Shown here: piece after piece, positions 23,111 to 34,679 of the stretch
Layout of the letters: every line of letters starts with the position of its first letter
Position numbering within the stretch: the stretch's first letter is position 1
Assembly: GCA_023512835.1 (NCBI GenBank)
Contig: CM042084.1
Span: 49,585,609 to 49,649,608, forward strand
DNA length: 64,000 nucleotides
Source of the DNA: Taxillus chinensis
Lineage: Eukaryota; Streptophyta; Magnoliopsida; Santalales; Loranthaceae
Direction: 5' to 3'
The notes under the pieces: generated by a model
Database searches by the model: none
Told to the model about the DNA's origin: nothing
The model's input: the letters and a program-made list of their open reading frames with translations, nothing else
Program-made: the position numbers and the translations under genes

Positions 23111-26100
23111 TTAAAGTTGAATTTTCTCGCAAACAAAATTGCAATAAATTTCAATATCCTTAGTTCGCTCATGAATCATAAGAACACAAACAATATATAG
23201 TGCAATTTGATTATCACACCACAATTTAACTGATTCGCGAGAGTTAAAACCAACTTTATTTAAGATATGAAATATCCACATTACCTCACACATAGTGTAC
23301 CAAGGCCATATATTCTAATCAAGCATTGGATCGTGATATAATAGCCTATTGTGGATCTTCAATCCATTGTGAAACGAATCGAATTGGCAACTGAGAAACA
23401 TTCAATTTGAGTGTGTCCATAATTTATTTATAGGAGACTACACCTAAGTAGTCCTTTTAAATAACACAAAATCTGCTCCAATGCTGCCCAATAATAAACT
23501 GTTGGAATGACATGAATTAACTGACAATACTAATAAAATAGGCAATATCTGGATGAGTGACGGTAAAATAATTTACCTTCCCAACTAACCTTCGATATCT
23601 CTCAGGGTCAACAAATGGTGCCCCATATCTTGTGAGATGCATGTTCATAGTCATTAAAGCACTACAAAGTTTCGCTCCCAATTTTTTCTGTCTCAATTAA
23701 TAAATCAAGGATATATTTCCTATGAGAGAGAAAGATGCCTTGTCTATTTGTCACTTCAACACCTAAGAAATACATGAGCATCTCTAAGCCCTTCATGTGA
23801 AACTAAGTACGAAAAAAAAGCTTAAGAGATGAAATGCCCAAAGTATCATTGTCAATAATAACAATATCATCTACATATACAACTAAAAGGATGAGATTCT
23901 TGTTTGATTGCTTCTAGGGATATTATGGAAGCGAGACAATACCTTCAAAGGGGTTTGATAGTCAATGATACAAGCAACCATTCAATTGATAAGATAAACA
24001 ACAATCATGACGGCATCAACCCAAAAACGTTTAAGAACTTTCATAGTAAAACATAAAGGTCATACAAGGAGATGTTGGTTTTTACATTCTGCTACATCAT
24101 TTTATCATGGGGTATGAACACATGTGGTTTGATGAAGGATGCCATGTTATTTAAAGACTGTCGTCAGAATAAAACACTTGAACTGGGACATAAAACTAGA
24201 TAACAACCATCTAATAGAATTAAAAAATGACATGAATAACATCACTTTTAGATTTCATCAAATATATCCAACTTACTATAATATAGTCATCAAATATATC
24301 CCGAAGCAGGAGTTGAAAAATGAACCTAAACATATGTGTGGACATAAGAAAAAGGAATAGGACTTTTTATTGACACTGATTTTAAATAAAACAAAATAAC
24401 TTTTAACATAAATACATTTTTCACATTTTAAACTAAAGCAAAAATATTTTTGAATAGTTAACGAAATAATCATTCGACAAAAGAAAAGTGTACTAAACGA
24501 TAATGCCATCAAAGATTTCTTTTCTTGGTCAAATGCCTCATGCCTTACTTGGAATTCCTGTCTAGCCTCCGATTTCAATGCTCTCACTTACTCCTAATAG
24601 TACAAACCTTATTTCTCTCTACTAGTGACAATTGTTTATCTTCGTGAGATTGTCCTGAAATGCTCTCACTTACTCCTAAAAGAAGATTATTAGAGATATT
24701 CAGAGCAAGTAAAACTAACGACAATAAAAGAGTAAGTGCAAGCCAAAACAGACTTAACAGGTGAGGATCAGAGACATACAATTAGAAAGAGATTACTAGT
24801 CATATGATCAGTGACTCCGATATTGATTTCCCAATTGTTGTTAGTAGAACAAAGTAAAGCCAACATTGAAGCACCCCCATGATACACTTAAGCGACATAA
24901 GAGGCCGAAAATGGAGGACTTTTATTTATGATAGTCATTTCAATCTTCTCGTCGTTGCTAAAGAATTTTGATGAATACAACACAACTATAATTTCAAGGC
25001 TGTGAAAAGATAGCAGCACAAAACTTCCATGTGCAAGTCACCTCAAATACCATGTGCAAAGAACCGCACCACAAATCGCATACATTAACAAAAAAATAGA
25101 TGTCACTGTGTGACACATGCCGGCAACAGGCAGTCGAGATAGAGGCAGCGACAGCTGCGGTGCCGACACGCGATGGCAAGTGGAAGAATCACACGATGCC
25201 GAGAGGGATCGAGAATACCAGCTCAATCTAGATCACGCAACATGTCCCTACAACACACAATGATGGCAGAGATGGCGGTGCCAATGTCGTACGCAGTAGA
25301 AGGTGAAGGCAACGTCTGCGGCACCGATGGCAAGAGCAGAGATCCAAAGAATAACAGAGATTCGCTCAAGCAGCAACGACACTTTTGCCTTGGGGAGTGA
25401 CTAGCGGAGGCACATCAGATGGCGACAAGCGACGGCACAATGGCAGCGACAGGCAACAGCAACTAGAGAAGAAAAAACGTTAACACACAAGGAAACAGCT
25501 GAAGCTCTTGCAAGGGGTGACGGCAGTAGCTTATTCTAATTAGGTAATTTAGGATTAGAGTCAGATGCCAAGTAGAAAATAATTATTTCTTATTATTCTT
25601 GTTAAGAGATGAGAGATTACATACACATGTATAGACAATTAGGAAACCTAAATTAGAAAATAATCTTATTTAGGAAACTATATATATACCCATATAATTA
25701 CAAAATATATGATAACTAATTAATTGGAGTTTCATTCCAATTTAATTTAAGAAAGATACGTGACTAAACTGTGGAAAAGCTTCTTAAGTAAAGGAAAGGA
25801 TAGATGACCCAACCTACAATACGTCTCAAATGAAAATGTAACACCAGAGCAAGCACCAGATGGAGGTAGTGTAGCATCAAGAGTGTAGAGGCCTCCAAAT
25901 TCATGTCCTTTGCCAATAATATTGTTTGTCATAAAATCCTAAAATAAGCTATGATCAGGGAAAAAATGTGATGCAACAATTAAGATAGCGAGTAAGCTAG
26001 CTTATTGAGATTAAATTAAAAGAGAAATTACATAAATGTAAGACAGAACACAAAAAAGGAGAGGAGTTGTAACATTTGTCCTAACCCACAAACACAAGAT

Positions 26101-26485
26101 GATGGCCCATCATCTAAAGTAACAATAGACCGAGAAGTGTGGGACAGATAATTAAAAAATAAACTACAATTACCTTTTATATGATTTTTGGCACCAAAAT
26201 CAATGATCCATTTAGAAGAAGAAGAACAAGGCATGCATTTGGAGTACCTGAATGAGCAATAGCAATGACAGAAGGAGATGAAGACTAATGATTCTTGATA
26301 CCACAAAAACATGGCAAATTCATTTGCAGAGATAAGAACTGATGGTGTAGAATTATTAGTAGTTGAAGCAATGTGGGCCGAAGATGCTCCCTGATTTATA
26401 TATTGAAGCTTTCTACATTCATGTTTAATATGGCTTAACTTATGACAATAATTACATACAACTCTCCTAGAAGTATGTGATCATG
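23111..26485 (-). pseudogene. decayed Ty1/copia element, minus strand
   Basis: Domains appear in copia order on the minus strand. These are a zinc knuckle (CNYCHKLSHIKHEC, about 26408-26460), protease (WIIDFGAKNH in place of the usual DSGA, about 26190), pre-integrase (SGVTFSFETYCRLGHLSFPL, 25747-25932), an integrase C-terminal piece (FWVDAVMIVVYLIN, about 23970-24060), RT with YVDD intact at 23866-23877, and RNase H (VKLWCDNQIA, then HERTKDIEIYCNFV, 23111-23293). The integrase catalytic core is missing, and 24140-25740 between the blocks is unrelated. It lies directly upstream of the GH31 exons and is itself interrupted on the gag side by the Athila-like LTR at 26508. Confidence 0.8.
24140..25746. 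other. unassigned stretch inside the copia relic
   Basis: It separates the pre-integrase and integrase remnants. 25080-25480 is more GC-rich than its surroundings. A 19-bp motif TGCTCTCACTTACTCCTAA occurs at about 24579 and 24661. No coding motif is recognised. This may be a secondary insertion or rearranged filler. Confidence 0.35.
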
Positions 26486-26507
26486 CTTCAAGTCTAAGTG
26501 GAGTTGT

Positions 26508-27813
26508 TGTTAGGGGGGTTTTTCAACTTATTTTAGTGTCAAATGAAGAAGAATTAATGAGAAAAGATCACAATTTCAACTTCATTTTGATGTATTTGAT
26601 CAATTAATGAACTAACCCCCTAACATGGTAGCAGTAGATCCTTTTGTGGTGTTTCTGCTGTCTTTGAATGGAAAACAGGTCGAGCACAAGGTCTAAATGA
26701 AGAAGGAAGGAGCAAGGGACAATCTGCACTGCGATCATTTCAAATTTGAAATGACCAAAAAGAAATGACGGGACCAATTGAGTTGACTAGAAGCTCCCGA
26801 GAGCTTGGTCATTTGGAATTGAGTTGACCAAATGAATTGACCGCGGGCAGTTTCTGCACAACGTATCCTGCTGATCAACGAACTCTCATAGGTGCCACAT
26901 GTACAACCTGTAACTCATCTTTAAAGGATCTGACGACCTTCCATCAACCATTTTGAGAGGGAAACAACTTCAAATTAATGGAGGGAACGGTTCCTAACGG
27001 TTTCCAGCAGTTATACAGGGAATTAGGAAATATATTGGGGAAAATTTGTAATTAATGGGTGACTGAAAATCGTTCATTCTGGGAGAGAGAAGAGCGTATT
27101 GGGTTCTCATAGTTAGAACAATGGTTTTCTTATTTGCTATGGTAGCTTAAACCTCCATGGGAGGAGGATGGATTTGATGTAAGTTTTTAATTCCTTTTCT
27201 TTTGGCTAGTTAATTTGAAATTCCCTGTTATGTTTATCAAGTCTTTTGAGTTAGCATGTGAGATTTAAGTTCGGCCACCTTAAATCTTGTATAAGGTTAA
27301 TCAATTATGGATCGAAAGAAGACATTGATAACCTGGATAGTTAAAAGACTTGACTTGCTAAGATTATAATTTGCGAAAGCGATAATCTTGCTTGTAACCT
27401 AGTTAGGGTTGGTGTGATGCCAATCTACACTCAAACAACTTAAGCACATAATGGGTTGCCCGTTCCCCAAGCTAGGGTATACACACGGCTAGATCACTCG
27501 AAAGAGGCTAGTACAAGCAAAGGTGTTGGGTACAAAAGGGGAAAGTTTGAATTAATATGCCTTAAGAACAAGAGATTAATTAATTACATTGATTGAAATC
27601 CAAATCCTTATTTTCTCCCATAAGATCATTTACATTGCTTGTTTATTTAAATTACAACATTCAAAGTGCTAATGATACAAAACCAGCTTCAAATACATCA
27701 TGGATGTACAAAATGAGCTTTTTACTTGATCACTTTCCTTGTGAGTTTGACATCTGGACTTTGAGTCCACTTTATTACTTGTAACGATCCGTACGCTTGC
27801 GGAATTGCTAACA
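26508..27813 (+). repeat. 5' LTR of Athila-like element (about 1306 bp)
   Basis: The termini TGTTAG...CTAACA form a 6-bp inverted repeat. The 3' boundary is fixed by the primer-binding site seven bases on. The 5' boundary is inferred from the terminus and from the end of copia coding similarity just before it. No second copy is in the window. Confidence 0.65.
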
Positions 27814-27819
27814 AGTTTT

Positions 27820-27837
27820 TGGCGCCGTTGCCGGGGA
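27820..27837 (+). other. primer-binding site of Athila-like element
   Basis: TGGCGCCGTTGCCGGGGA, the tRNA-Asp-type site usual in Athila-group elements, preceded by a T run. Confidence 0.85.
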
Positions 27838-27961
27838 AAGTAACAAAGTTGAACGTACATTTTGTAATTGAGTGTGGAAGCATACTTATTGTAATTACCA
27901 AACTCCGTGTGCGGTATTATGCTAGGTATGTGTTCATTGTTGTTTTTACAGGTGCGAATGA

Positions 27962-28670
27962 ATGAGCAAGCGTTCATCAACGTTTGAAGATTTGTTTGAT
28001 CCTGAGCCAGAGCGTACATTTTTTGCTAGATTGAGAAAGCAAAGGAGTGTACAGTCAGCAAGCATTGAAGAAGAATCAAATTCTGTTCCTGGATTTTGGA
28101 GTAATCCAGAGTTTGATTTGCAGAATTTGTTGTGGGAACAAGAAAGTGTTGAATCTTGTTCAGTTATGGAGGAACAACAACAACAACAAGCAGGAAGATA
28201 ATGGGTCAGATCTCAGGCCAGTTAGGGAGCATCATACTCCTGACGTTTCTGATATCAGAAATCCTATCTATCCACCACCTCTCTTGAGAGAAAACTTTGA
28301 GTTCTCTCCACAGCTTATTAATTTAGTAGTGCAGAATAGTTTTGGGGGGACACCTTTGGAAGATCCTCATCACCATTTAGCCAGATTTGTGCAGATAAGA
28401 CAAGGAGTGCCGGAGGATTTTATCAGATTGGAATTATTCCCTTGGTCTTTAAAGGAGGATGCTTTGATCTGGTTCAATTCTTTTTCAGAGGGACATTTCA
28501 CCAGATGGGCAGATTGTGCCCAGGAATTTCTCACTAAATATTTCCCAAGGGGAAGAACAGTGAAGTTGAGAAACAACATCACTGCTTTTACCCAAACCAC
28601 TGGAGAAACACTTGGTGAAGCATGGAATAGATTCAGGGAATTGTAGAGAAAATGTCCCAATCATGGCTTG
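27962..28670 (+). pseudogene. Athila-like gag, frameshifted and 3'-truncated
   Basis: An N-terminal frame (27962-28201) has a short CAA repeat (poly-Q/N) near 28175-28190, where the frame is lost. The second frame (28047-28646) carries the retrotransposon Gag domain (GGTPLEDPHHHLARF, then LRLFPWSL-type and WNRFREL). A TAG stops it at about 28644-28646, and similarity continues for a few codons before the junction. The product would be a capsid protein. The break next to the CAA repeat suggests slippage or a sequencing indel. Confidence 0.75.
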
Positions 28671-29413
28671 ATTTGGTTATTGGTTTGCGTAAACATAAAT
28701 ACTGCAGAGACACTCTCTGTCGAGAATGTCAACTTGGCAAACAGACCAAACATAGTTTTAAGAGCAAATCAGTTAATTCAATAACTGCTCATCTACAACT
28801 TCTTCATATAGACCTCTGCAGTCCCATTTCTGTTCCTTCACTAGCTGGTGCGAGATATACCCTTGTGGTTATCGATGATTTCACAAGGTACACATGGGTG
28901 ATGTTCCTGAAATCTAAGGATCAAACATTTGAGCATCTTGTAGATCTTTTCAACTGGATAAGCAACTCATAAGGACTGAGCATTAAATGCATCAGGAGTG
29001 ATCATGGTACAGAATTCAATTTTTGAGATATGAGGTCATATTGTTCTGAACAGGGCATTCAGCACAACTTCTCTGCGCCCAGAACTCCACAACAAAATGG
29101 GGTAGCTGAGCGCAAAAATTGCACTTTAGTCGAGGCTGGCAGATCTATGTTAGTAAGGGCAAAGCTTCCTCTCGGCTACATGGGTCAAGCTGTGTCCACT
29201 GCCTGCTATGTTCAGAACAGAACTCTAATAAATAAATTTACCATGAAAACACCCTATGAGATGTGGAGAGAACGAAAGCCCTCGATTTCACATTTCAGAG
29301 CTTTTGGGCGTACTTGCTATATATTGAACAACAGCAAAGAACCCTAGAATAAATTTGAACCAAAATCTGATGATGGGATTTTTGTCAGGTGCTCATTACA
29401 CAGAAGGCATATC
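28667..29413 (+). pseudogene. SIRE-like copia integrase fragment fused to Athila-like gag
   Basis: The sequence is collinear with 48256-49005 of the SIRE-like element in this window, with high identity. It covers the zinc-binding end of pre-integrase (CRECQLGKQTKHSFKSKS), the integrase core ([18 protein letters not shown]) and the segment after the catalytic E ([12 protein letters not shown]). It shares the in-frame TAA found in the other copy (28970-28972 here). A second stop lies near 29025. The fragment ends in non-homologous sequence just before the Tat-like element. It cannot encode a functional enzyme. Confidence 0.85.
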
Positions 29414-29442
29414 GTGTGCAAGTAGGACGGGGGTGCTTGGAT

Positions 29443-29859
29443 TCAATCCCCGTAAACTTGGCACTTAAGGCACGTGCGCACATGATGGATGCTATCCTTT
29501 TCCATAGTGACCCAATAGTAGCCCATCCTCATGATCTGTCGGAATAGAGCATGTCCATTCACATGAGCTCCACAGTTGCCATTGTGGACCTCATTGAGGA
29601 TCTGAGCTGCTTCGTCTTTCTCAACACACCGTAGTAGCACCATGTCGTAACTGCCCTTGTAAAGGACGGGTCCATCTAAGAAGTAGTTAGCACTTGTTCG
29701 CCGAATATTTCTTTTTTCTGATTCTGAGACTTCTGTTGGATATTCTCTTGTGAGTAGATATTGTTTGATATCATGATACCATGACTTTGTGTTAGCATCC
29801 GTACTAGCCAACATACAGTATATTGGCACTTCTTGTACGCAAATATCAAAAGAGGGCAT
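29443..29859 (-). pseudogene. Tat-like integrase N-terminal zinc-binding domain
   Basis: The open frame has GNCGAHVNGHALFRQIMRMG, YYWVTMEKD and CLKCQVYGD, the HHCC domain that precedes the integrase core. The catalytic D,D,E core that should follow is absent because the element is cut at 29443. Confidence 0.85.
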
Positions 29860-30260
29860 TTCTTAGCTTGTATCCAACCGAAGGAGGGCTGCCAAAGTAG
29901 CCAAGGCATCGGGAATCCGATTATGTTCTCGAGATGCATGTTCAAATGAGATTTCATTAAATAGTCTAGCCATATCACATTTCATCTCTTGGTAGGGAAT
30001 GAGTTTGGGATTCCAGGTTTCCCACGCCTTACGAACTTGATAAATTACTAAGGCTGAATCCCGAAGACTTGAAGCCTTGTAATTCCCCTTATTAAGGCTT
30101 CTTGGAGACCCATGACACAAGCTTCATATTCTGCTATGTTGTTTGTGCGGGGAAAAGGCCAACTTGGCGGCCATGGGATAATGTTGACCGGTTGGGGAGA
30201 TTAATACCGCCCCAATGCCATGACCGGATAAATTTGAGGCTCCATCAAACCACAAAATCC
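29860..30260 (-). pseudogene. second (archaeal-type) RNase H of the Tat-like element
   Basis: Blocks such as LSGHGIGAVLISP, NNIAEYEACVMGL, DSALVIYQVRKAWETWNPKL and IPDALATLA are read in two frames with a shift near 30105-30165. An extra RNase H between the normal RNase H and integrase is known from Tat/Ogre elements. Confidence 0.75.
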
Positions 30261-30549
30261 ACGTCTTTGATTCCTGATCCTCTTGAACAACATTGATGTA
30301 TTAGTCCGGAAAATCGGAGCTCATGGGCTCATAATCCTCCAAGGGCCTGTCGGCCAAGTAATCTGCTATGACACTTCCCTTGATGGCCTTCTATGGGACA
30401 TAGATGATATCATATTCGGATAAGAGCAGTTGCCATTTTGCAACCCTTCCTGTCATTGCCGGTTTTTCTAACAGGTACTTGAGTGGGTCATGTCTTGAGA
30501 TGAGCCATGTAGTATGGTAGAGGGTATACTGTCTCAATCTTCATGTTGC

Positions 30550-31818
30550 CTAGACGAGAGTGCAACAAGCTTTTTCTAAGGGAGTGTACTTCTCTTCACA
30601 CGATGTAAATTTCTTGCTCAAGTAATAAATGACTTGCTCCTTTTTCTTTGTTTTATCAAGCTGTCCCAGAACACAACCCATGGATGTTTCTCGGACCGTC
30701 AAATACAAGATCAAAGGTTTGTTGGGTGTTGGAGGAGCCAAAATCGGTCAGTTCATAAGGTATTCCTTGATTTTGTCAAAGGCCTCCTGACATTCGTCAT
30801 TCCAAACTTCAGGGTTATTTTTGCGAAGCACTTTGAAGATAGGCTCACAAATTGCAGTAAGCTGTGAGATAAAGCGGGCAACATAGTTGAGTCGCCCGAG
30901 GAAGGCTCTAACTTCTTTGATGGCCTGGACCTTGTTGGGGTCGATCTCTATTCCATTTTGACTGACAACAAATCCCAGTAGTTTGCCAGATGTAGCTCCA
31001 AATGTACAATTGGCTGAATTTAGCTTTAGCTGGTATTTGCGCAATCTGTTGAATAGTTTATGCAATACCTCCACGTGGTCTTCCTCGTCTCCTGACTTGG
31101 CAATCATATCATCGACATAAACCTCCACTTCTTTGTGCATCATATCATAGAAGAGTGTCACCATGGCCCTCTGATATATTGCCCCAGCATTTTTGAGTCC
31201 AAAAGGCATGACATTGTAGCAGAAGGTACCCCAGAGAGTTGTGAAGGTGGTCCTTTCTTTGTAATCGGGGTCCATCCGAATTTGGTTGTAGCCAGAGAAT
31301 CCGTCCATGAAAGAAAACATGGCATGTTTTGCGGTGTTATCTACCAAGGTGTCGATGTGAGGTAGTGGAAAGTTGTCTTTTGGGCTAGCCTTGTTGAGGT
31401 CGCGGTAGTCTACGCACATATGGACCTTCCCACCCTTCTTTGGGACGGGCACGATGTTAGCGACCCATTCTGGGTATCGAGCTACACTAAAGAATCCAGT
31501 ATCCCATTGTTTCCGAACCTCTTCTCTGACCTTCGGTATCATTGCTGGTCTCATTCGTCGTAACTTCTGTTGTACGGGCGCGCATTCTGGATTCAGTGGC
31601 AGCTGGTGCTGCACTATGTCGGTATTTAGTCCTGGCATATCCTTATAAGACCACGCAAAAACATCGATATAGGCTTTTAGGAGATCGACCAATCGGCCCT
31701 TGACATCCTTATTGATTAGAGATCCTAATCGCAGTTCTTTTGGCTCAGTAGGTGTACCAAAGTTGACAGTCTCGATCGGAACTTCGCTAGGAACAATGGG
31801 TTTATCCTCCTTTTTCAA
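30550..31818 (-). pseudogene. Tat-like reverse transcriptase and RNase H
   Basis: A long open frame at 30748-31818 (356 codons) covers the RT. It has VPVPKKGGKVHMCVDYRDLN, MPFGLKNAGAIYQRAM, the active site VYVDDMIAKS (YVDD at 31108-31119), and the connection segment ending QEAFDKIKEYL. It stops at 30748 and resumes in RNase H at 30550-30741 (LTVRETSMGCVLGQ, YYLSKKFTSCEEKYTPLEK). RT motifs look complete. The stop and the following frame change separate it from RNase H. Confidence 0.88.
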
Positions 31819-32473
31819 CAGGCGTATGATGTCTTCCGGAGGCTCAAAGTCTTCTTCAACGTCAGCTTCCTTTGCTCCAAATACTGGTTGCTCCCAATCT
31901 GGATTATGGTCAAACCTTAAGCAACTCGTTCCTTCTTTACTTAACAGATCCTTTTTAACTTGATCGCACCTGTTGGTAAAAGTTTGAATAGTTTAACAAA
32001 GTATGATGATGCACATGTCATGCAATGTAAGAAGATGCGTTTTTGGCAAAAGTCTTATTTCATAAATATTCCGAAAAGGTTACAACCGTTGTTGGGAATT
32101 TGAAAACATAAAAACAGAACATTCCCCAGTAAAGCTTCTTTGATCATTACTTGGCCGGGAGGTCCACAATACTCCAATTGTTCAGCTGGTGCCCTGGGGG
32201 TCCTTGGCATACCCGCCCCATCTGTTCTTGCTCTCCACGGCTGGCCCTCAGCATGGCTATGGTGCATTCTTTCCTCTGATGGATAAAATCGGCGCTCTGG
32301 AATATGGCCCCAAGGGGTGGGAACGTCATCCTTTGCTCTTGGAGAGGCCTCTTCTCTAGTCTGGCTAAGCGGGACTCCCTTTTTCTCGTGGCTTCCCTTG
32401 ATTTGTCAGCTTTGGTAGACTTGTAGCCCAATCCATACCTTTCTCTAGTGTTTTGTATGACTAAGGGTTTCTT

Positions 32474-32530
32474 AATTCCTTGTGCTCGTGCACCCAGGCC
32501 TTGACCTTCCTTATACCCCAGTTTAAGCAT
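32474..32530 (-). other. G-patch-like motif in the Tat-like polyprotein
   Basis: The minus-strand frame reads MLKLGYKEGQGLGARAQGI, with the glycine spacing of G-patch RNA-binding domains. It lies between protease and RT and is followed by basic residues (KADKSREATRKRE). Any role in RNA handling is inference. Confidence 0.6.
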
Positions 32531-32661
32531 GACTGTAGCAACCATCCTTGTAGTCTTTGGGAACAAGATTGCCATATCCAGTGACATTCGGTGTTTGGGG
32601 CATAGGCCGCATTAACCACTTGAACGATCGGTAAGAGCATTCTGGTATGTCTTCATTGTTT

Positions 32662-33030
32662 TCAATGTAAGGAACAGACATAGGCTTGGTAACCAGAAGC
32701 TCCGCTTCTCCGTATACAGATGAGTTGGCCATTTACCACAAATTTAACCTTTTGATGTAGTGTCGATGGCACCGCCCTCACTGAGAGAATCCATGGTCTT
32801 CCCAACAGACAGCTATAGTATGGAGCGATGTCCATCACCTGGAACTCAACCATAAACTCACTTGGACCAATTTGCAAAGGGATATCTAGTGTACCCACTA
32901 CTTCTTGCTTTTCACCGTCAAAGGCTCTTACAACCATATTAGTGGGACGTATGTGAGAGGAGTCTATTGGCGATTGCTTGAGGATTTGAGTTGGCATGAT
33001 GTTTAGGGACGACCCATTGTCGATCACCAC
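32662..33030 (-). pseudogene. Tat-like aspartic protease domain
   Basis: The frame contains VIDNGSSLNIMP, where DNGS takes the place of the usual DTGA/DSGA, and later YSCLLGRPWI, the second conserved loop of retroviral-type proteases. Flanking frames (33024-33296, 33519-33884) fit the gag-protease linker and are frameshifted. Confidence 0.78.
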
Positions 33031-34679
33031 ACGGGAGATAATGTGATCATTACATTTGATGATATGTGTAAGGCTTTGATGTGACTAATACCCTCTGATG
33101 GTAACTCATCTTCGCTAAAACTAAGGAAGTTATCCACCACGATATTGTTAACGAGACTACTCAGATTTTCCAAGGATATGGTCGAAGGGACGTAGGCCTT
33201 GCTCAAAACCTTCATGAGGGCTTCTCTATGTGGAGTCGAATCCATGAGCAAGGACAACAAAGAGATACGAGCCGGCTGCCGACTGAGTTGGTCCACAATG
33301 TTGTACTCGCTCTGCTTGATTAGTTTAAGGAATTCGGTGGGATCCCTGTAAATGACAGGAGCGTTCTTACTACCTGGTACAGGTACGGGAGGTAGATCAT
33401 ACTCTCCTCCTTTACTTTTGTTGACCTCAATGCCTTCTTCCGATCCATAGACATGGCCGCTTCTTGTTTTCTTCTCGGTTGTAGGGTCTCCTCTGATGAC
33501 CTATTCGCAGTGGTACTTCTAGGGCACTGTTTTATCATCTTTGTAAGGGAATGGAGTGGGAGTTTGGATGACAAGAGATCGGACTCCTTGTGCCAATGTG
33601 GTGATTTTTGGTTTTTCCTCATATTCGATAATTAAAGGCCTAGGCATCTCCAATGCCTTTGTATGCTCCATCAAAGCCATACATGCCTCATGTTCTTCTA
33701 ACTTGCGTGTGATTTCCAGCCTTTGGGAGTTAATGAGAGCTTGCACAGCTTCCTGGAATTCATTGCATTCTTCAATATCATGTCCATAAGCTGATTTATG
33801 GTAGACACAACATTTTTCCCAGTCTGTGCCTCTCGTGGTTTCAGTCACCTCATTGGTTACCAAGAACCCGTTCTTATGTAGCATACGGAACAGTTGATCC
33901 TTGCCTATCTTGATCTCAGAAACCTTTCCAGGAGGATTTCCATGCCTAGTTGTTATATTGGCGACATTGCCCGAGTGTTCAGTAGAGGGTTGGTGCCCAC
34001 ATTAGGAGCATTGGTCATCTTGGAGAAGTCTAGCCATCCAACATCTCTTAGGTGTTGGACCTTCTTTTTCGTAGCAAAACAATTCTCGGTGTCATGTCCA
34101 CTTGCGCCTCCATGGTATGCACAATAGGCCTCGGCTTTGTACCGCCAGATATGGAGGAGTCCGTTCCTTTAGGGGTATTGGACTAGCAAGTCCTACCGCT
34201 AACAATCGTGTATAGGCTTCCGTATGTGACAGAATTGATCAAACTTTTGTTGCCCACTCTTTCCAAAAGTCCGATTCTCGCCGGGCTGCTTCGATCGCTC
34301 GGATTGAGGTCGAGCAATGAGGTTGGCTCGGGCCGAGGCGTGTACAAGCTTCCTCCTTGTGGATGATACTGCGGGAATTGTGGTGGTGGGGCTGATGCCA
34401 TATAAGATGCCATGGCTGCCCGCCGTAATAACCTTGCGTGATACACCGCCTGATTGTGCCCCCAGGAAGTGAAGTCAAGTTTGGGTTGCGGACTGCTTGT
34501 GCTTCTTCTTCTTTTTGCGATTGGGTGGCATAGGCTTTCTAAAAGTCTTGGTTTTATTCCCGCCAAGCCTGCCTTCTCTGATGCCACCCTCAATTCTTTC
34601 TCCCCGAGGCAACTAACTCGGCAAAGTCGTTTGATACATTCCCAACCAGCTTTTCATAATAAACACCCCGTGCATCGAC

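Larger units (their letters stand above)
26508..28670 (+). mobile_element. 5' part of an Athila-like Ty3/gypsy element
   Basis: A 1.3-kb LTR is followed by the primer-binding site TGGCGCCGTTGCCGGGGA, characteristic of Athila-group elements, and by a gag gene. Nothing of its pol is present. At about 28667 the sequence switches to a SIRE-like integrase, so the element is the 5' half of a chimera. It begins directly after the zinc-knuckle end of the minus-strand copia relic, so it is inserted in that relic. Confidence 0.8.
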
